In this document: in pieces, positions 50,692-53,851 of the stretch
Layout: each line of letters opens with the position of its first letter
How positions within the stretch are numbered: the first letter of the stretch is position 1
Source: Solirubrobacteraceae bacterium
GTDB lineage: Bacteria > Actinomycetota > Thermoleophilia > Solirubrobacterales > Solirubrobacteraceae
Direction: 5' to 3'
DNA length: 53,851 nt
Assembly: GCA_016463765.1 (NCBI GenBank)
Contig: JAEMQS010000027.1
Coordinates: forward strand, 1-53,851
Program-made: the position numbers and the translations under genes
Notes under the pieces: model-generated
The model's input: the letters and a program-made list of their open reading frames with translations, nothing else
Told to the model about the DNA's origin: nothing
Database searches by the model: none

Positions 50692-51561
50692 ATGGGTGTT
50701 CTCGGGCTTGCTCTGCTCCCGGCCCGCGCCGGGATCTCCGCCGCGCAGGTCGTCATCCGCGCCGCGGACCTCTCGGCGCCCGGCGGCCCGTGGCGGCGCC
50801 CCGGCGGCTACGGCGAACGGCTGGCCGCGGTCATCGCCGAGGACGGGCCGCTCGCGCAGCTCGGGCGCCTGTCGGCCGAGGACGGGCCGCTCGCGCGGAT
50901 CGAGCAGCTCGCGCTCCTGACGAGCGACGACCGGCCGCTCGGCCGCGCCCTCGCCCCAGGCGGGCCGCTGGACCGGCTGCTGCGCGACGACGGCGTCGTC
51001 GACCGCCTGCTCGCCGACGACGGTCCGCTCGACCGGCTGCTCGCCCCCGGCGGCGCCTTGGACCGCGTCACCGAGCAGGACGGCACGCTCGACCGGATCC
51101 TCGAGCAGGACGGCGTGCTCGACCAGCTCTTCGCCCCGGGCGGTCCCGTCGATCAGCTGCTGGCCGACGAGAGCCTCGTCATGCGCCTCGGCGAGCTGCC
51201 CGACACGCTGAACCGGCTGGCCGCCCTCGACGAGACGCTGGCCAAGCTCGGCGAGCTCGAGCAGACGCTGCGCACGATCAGCGACCTGGGTGACGCGCTG
51301 GACCGGCTCGCGGCGGTCGCCGACGCGCTCGAACGGCTCGCCGACGCGACGCGCGACCTCCCCGCGCTCCCCGCGCACGTGAACTCCGTCGAGTCGCAGG
51401 TCGGGGCGATCGGGGAGCAGCTCGGGCGCCTCGAGCCGACGCTCGGCGAGCTCGGGACGAGCGTCGGGAGCCTGCGGGAATCCGCCCAGCAGCTCAGCGT
51501 CGCGGTGGTGCCGCTGGGCAAGGTCGCCGAGCGCATTCCGGGGCGTCGCCGCAAGCCCTGA
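50692..51561 (+). CDS. Protein with ten-residue DGxLDRLLA repeats and coiled-coil tail, function unknown
   Basis: This 289-residue protein starts at ATG 50692. Residues about 50-160 consist of repeats with a strict ten-residue step, for example DDGVVDRLLA, DDGPLDRLLA, PGGALDRVTE, QDGTLDRILE, QDGVLDQLFA and PGGPVDQLLA. Residues 165-280 are heptad-like amphipathic helix (LPDTLNRLAALDETLAKLGEL and similar), consistent with coiled coil. The first 20 residues are mildly hydrophobic, but no clear signal peptide is seen. No family is recognised. A structural or scaffold role, perhaps in membrane or polymer association, is only an inference from the repeat pattern. Confidence 0.7.
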   Translation: MGVLGLALLPARAGISAAQVVIRAADLSAPGGPWRRPGGYGERLAAVIAEDGPLAQLGRLSAEDGPLARIEQLALLTSDDRPLGRALAPGGPLDRLLRDDGVVDRLLADDGPLDRLLAPGGALDRVTEQDGTLDRILEQDGVLDQLFAPGGPVDQLLADESLVMRLGELPDTLNRLAALDETLAKLGELEQTLRTISDLGDALDRLAAVADALERLADATRDLPALPAHVNSVESQVGAIGEQLGRLEPTLGELGTSVGSLRESAQQLSVAVVPLGKVAERIPGRRRKP

Positions 51562-51622
51562 CACACGCGCGCAGGAGTGGTACGTTGCGTCTCGCTTCGT
51601 CCACCAGCGTCGGGAGGCGACC

Positions 51623-51925
51623 ATGCTGTGCGCCCACACCGTCCGCCGGCTCAAGCCGGGCACGTTCGACGACTTCGCGGAGGCCTTCCGCCCACCCGGA
51701 GATGACCCTCCGGCCGGCTGGGTGCGCTTCGACATGCTGCGCGGGCTGGAGGACCCGGACGTCGTGATCAGCTTCGGCTTCTTCGACGGGACGGTCGACG
51801 AGCTGGAGGCCAGCCAGGTCGAGCACGGCTACGCCGAGCGCCGGCGCGCGGCCGAGGACGCGTACGTCGAGGAGGTCGTCCTCAACGGGATCTATGAGGT
51901 GGCCATGGAGCGGGTCTCGGCCTAG
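51623..51925 (+). CDS. Small dimeric alpha/beta-barrel (ABM-like) protein
   Basis: This 100-residue protein has the beta-alpha-beta-beta-alpha-beta order of antibiotic-biosynthesis-monooxygenase-type proteins: CAHTVRRLKPGTFDDFAEAF, then GWVRFDMLRGLEDPDVVISFGFFDG, then a Glu-rich helix and a closing strand EVVLNGIYEVAMERV. It starts at ATG 51623 behind GGGAGG. The family includes quinone-forming monooxygenases, haem-degrading enzymes and dimers of no known activity; no catalytic residue can be named here. It stands alone on the plus strand between the ten-residue-repeat protein and the TolB-like protein. Confidence 0.65.
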   Translation: MLCAHTVRRLKPGTFDDFAEAFRPPGDDPPAGWVRFDMLRGLEDPDVVISFGFFDGTVDELEASQVEHGYAERRRAAEDAYVEEVVLNGIYEVAMERVSA

Positions 51926-52010
51926 CCGGGAGCTGGCACGGGGAAATGCCGCACCAGGTGTGCGTCGTCCTGCGGACGACGCGCGCTCCGGCCTGGCGTA
52001 CGTTCGATGG

Positions 52011-53453
52011 ATGCTCCGGCGCCACCTCGTGTTCGTCGTCATGGCTGTGGTCCTTGCGGTGCACGCACCGCCGGCCTCCGCCGGCACGATCGTCTGGAGC
52101 AAGGGCGGCAGCATCTGGGCGATGAACGACGACGGCACCATGCCGCGCGTCCTCATTCCCGTCAGCGCCGCCGCCGGCATGTCGACGTTGCAGAACCCGG
52201 GTGTGGGCCCGGCGGGCACCACGGTCACCTTCGAAGGCAGCACGAAGGCCAATCAGGTGTCGCGGCTCGGACTGTGCGGGACGTTCCCGTACCAGTACTC
52301 GTGCACCACGTTCCACTTCGGGTTCAACGCCACCGGCGTCTACCGCTGGACCGGCGGAGGTGCCGTCGAGCGGCTGACCGGCGCACCCGCGTACTGCTTC
52401 GACTGCACCGCCTCGTCGGTTGCTCCGGAGCCGCGCGGGGACGGGGCGATCGTCAGCGCCTTCCACCAGTGCCAGGGCTTCCTGGACACCGGCACCTACA
52501 CGTGCGTGGGCGCGGTCAAGAGCACGTCGGGTCAGGCCTACCCCGCGTGCACGGACCTGCCCGACGAACCGAGCCCGAACCCCGTCTCGCCCGCGCAGCT
52601 CGTCTACGCGGGCTGCACCTCGGGCGGCAACGACGCGTTGGTCGTCACCGGCCCCGACCGCGCCGGCGAGCACGTCGTGGGCTGCGACGACGCGGAGCAG
52701 ACCGATCCCTCCTGGTCGGCGGCGGGAGACCAGATCGTGGCCGCCGAGGGTGGCACCGACCCGGGGCTGTGGGTCTACGGGGCGGCGAACACCGCCTGCT
52801 TTGCCGGCGCGCTGCGTCACGCCGTGGTTGCGCCGTCGGGCGTCACGTTCGCAAGCCCGCGGTTCGCCGGCAGCCGCATCATCTTCGAGTCGCAGGGTGA
52901 GCTCTGGAGCGTGCCGGCGACCTGCGACACCTGCGCGTTCCCGGGAGCCGCCACGCAGCTGACAACCGGTGGGGACAACCGCGATCCCGCGTGGACCGCT
53001 GGATCGCTCCCGCCGGGCATCGCCGTCCCGGTGCCGCCTGGCGGTGGCGCCACGGGTACGGACCCCGCGGCAGGGTCTGGCGCCGGCGGCGGTGTCACGG
53101 GCGTCGTCGACGTCACCAAGCCCGTGCTGGGGCTGACGGCCAGCTCACGGCAGCGCATCCTCCGGCAGCGGCGCAGCGTCCTCCTGAAGGTGCGGTCATC
53201 GGAGGCCGCGGCGCTGACGGTGACCGGCACGATCGTCGTGCCGGGGAAGGACCCGAAGCTGAGCACGGTTCGGCGGTCCCTGACGGCCGGGAAGACCGTG
53301 ACGATCCGCATCACGCTCTCAGCATCGGCGCTCCGTGCCGTGCGCCGGGCCTGGTCCCGTCGTCGCAGCGCGGTCGCCGTTCTCAAGCTCACGCTGCGCG
53401 ACCGGGCGCAGAACACGACGCGCAAGACGTCGCGCATCGCCCTGCGCCGGTGA
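52011..53453 (+). CDS. Secreted TolB-like beta-propeller protein
   Basis: This 480-residue exported protein has a signal peptide ending near PPASA. Residues about 25-340 carry TolB/WD40-like (PD40) propeller blades, for example TIVWSKGGSIWAMNDDGTMPRVLI and later TDPSWSAAGDQIVAAEGGTDPGLWVY. Many paired Cys residues are present (CGTFPYQYSC, CFDC, CDTCAF), consistent with disulfides outside the cell. A Gly- and Pro-rich linker near residue 345 leads to a basic beta-rich C-terminal domain of about 110 residues. No enzymatic motif is visible. It may bind a surface ligand; function is otherwise unknown. Confidence 0.78.
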   Translation: MLRRHLVFVVMAVVLAVHAPPASAGTIVWSKGGSIWAMNDDGTMPRVLIPVSAAAGMSTLQNPGVGPAGTTVTFEGSTKANQVSRLGLCGTFPYQYSCTTFHFGFNATGVYRWTGGGAVERLTGAPAYCFDCTASSVAPEPRGDGAIVSAFHQCQGFLDTGTYTCVGAVKSTSGQAYPACTDLPDEPSPNPVSPAQLVYAGCTSGGNDALVVTGPDRAGEHVVGCDDAEQTDPSWSAAGDQIVAAEGGTDPGLWVYGAANTACFAGALRHAVVAPSGVTFASPRFAGSRIIFESQGELWSVPATCDTCAFPGAATQLTTGGDNRDPAWTAGSLPPGIAVPVPPGGGATGTDPAAGSGAGGGVTGVVDVTKPVLGLTASSRQRILRQRRSVLLKVRSSEAAALTVTGTIVVPGKDPKLSTVRRSLTAGKTVTIRITLSASALRAVRRAWSRRRSAVAVLKLTLRDRAQNTTRKTSRIALRR

Positions 53454-53465
53454 GGTGGGGCTGCG

Positions 53466-53834
53466 TCAGCCGCCGCGTGCCGTGCGGCGAGAGGCCTGGA
53501 GCGCGCGCCGCGTCTTGACCCGGCCCGGCATGTCGGGGGCACCGACGCGCGTGGCCTGGCGCGGCTCGGCGTGGACCCACCCGTCCCCGCCGCGCCTCGC
53601 GCGGGCGAGCTCGCGCTTCTGGCGGTCCAGCGCGGCCTGCACGTCGAGGTAGCGCGCGGCTTCCTCGGGGGTCGCGTACTCCTGCGTGGCGTGGACGAGC
53701 CCGAGGTGCAGGTCCGCGCGGTCGGTCGCTTCGGCGACCCAGCCCGCGGTGCGCAGGCGCAGGAGGTCCGAGAGCGCGACGAGGTGCGCATAGCCACGCC
53801 ACATGACGAGGTTCTCTTCGGCGAAAGTCGGCAT
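53466..53834 (-). CDS. Hypothetical protein near the window edge
   Basis: This 122-residue basic protein begins MPTFAEENLVMWRGYAHLVAL and is mostly helical, with a Lys/Arg-rich C-terminus (RVKTRRALQASRRTARGG). No signal peptide or membrane segment is evident and I recognise no family. It is convergent with the TolB-like gene (12-bp gap). The ATG at 53834 is 17 bp from the end of the window, so upstream context is missing. Confidence 0.55.
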   Translation of the reverse strand: MPTFAEENLVMWRGYAHLVALSDLLRLRTAGWVAEATDRADLHLGLVHATQEYATPEEAARYLDVQAALDRQKRELARARRGGDGWVHAEPRQATRVGAPDMPGRVKTRRALQASRRTARGG

Positions 53835-53851
53835 CGTGCAGGCACCGTAGC

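Overview
The window is very GC-rich bacterial DNA with actinobacterial content. It carries a mycobacterium-like FadA2/FabG4/HtdX fatty-acid cluster, an F420-type luciferase-like oxidoreductase, many TetR regulators, several MpaB/DUF2236 oxygenase-like proteins, GTG starts and 4-bp ATGA/GTGA gene overlaps. The abundance of RTX-repeat, fibronectin-III, PKD and CARDB secreted proteins points to the class Thermoleophilia (Solirubrobacterales: Conexibacter, Patulibacter or Solirubrobacter relatives). That placement is inference from gene content.

Layout. 1-4.1 kb: a partial RlaP-type nucleotidyltransferase, an unknown protein coupled to a phytoene-desaturase-like FAD oxidoreductase, and an aldo/keto reductase. 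4.2-6.9 kb: an acyl-CoA dehydrogenase pair behind a palindromic operator. 6.9-9.4 kb: a lipase and an MpaB/DUF2236 protein, divergent from a TetR gene across a second operator. 9.4-10.8 kb: a glycerophosphodiester phosphodiesterase behind four 11-nt direct repeats that look like a PHO box. 10.9-15.1 kb: a tetR-fadA2-fabG4-htdX operon whose operator matches the one before the acyl-CoA dehydrogenases, so both are probably one lipid regulon. 15.2-22.3 kb: a Usp-like protein, a second DUF2236/TetR pair, an AAA-ATPase/TPR/membrane-protein operon, a Nudix hydrolase and an FN3 protein. 22.4-28.7 kb: a secreted gluzincin-like protein, then a histidine kinase/response regulator operon that starts with an RTX gene and faces another RTX gene across a four-half-site operator. 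28.7-31.4 kb: an LLM oxidoreductase and a third DUF2236/TetR pair that has the same operator as the first.

31.4-40.7 kb is a genomic island in the 3' end of a tRNA-Thr(GGT) gene, bounded by 42-bp direct repeats (40/42 identical). It holds a decayed integrase and three large genes that are less GC-biased than their surroundings: a 1438-aa protein with an N-terminal PD-(D/E)xK-like nuclease and a STAND-type NTPase (Avs-like), a 573-aa protein with a HEPN-like R-x4-H motif, and a eukaryotic-like Ser/Thr kinase with a C-terminal zinc ribbon. This is the best candidate in the window for an undescribed anti-phage or conflict system.

40.8-53.8 kb: a small secreted Cys-containing peptide, an unknown protein, a TetR regulator, a PBP4-type DD-carboxypeptidase, an enolase-superfamily protein, a large RTX protein, a TSUP permease, a crotonase lacking the usual catalytic glutamates, a CHAP/PKD plus lytic-transglycosylase pair, a protein built on ten-residue repeats, an ABM-like protein, a TolB-like secreted protein and a hypothetical gene at the edge.
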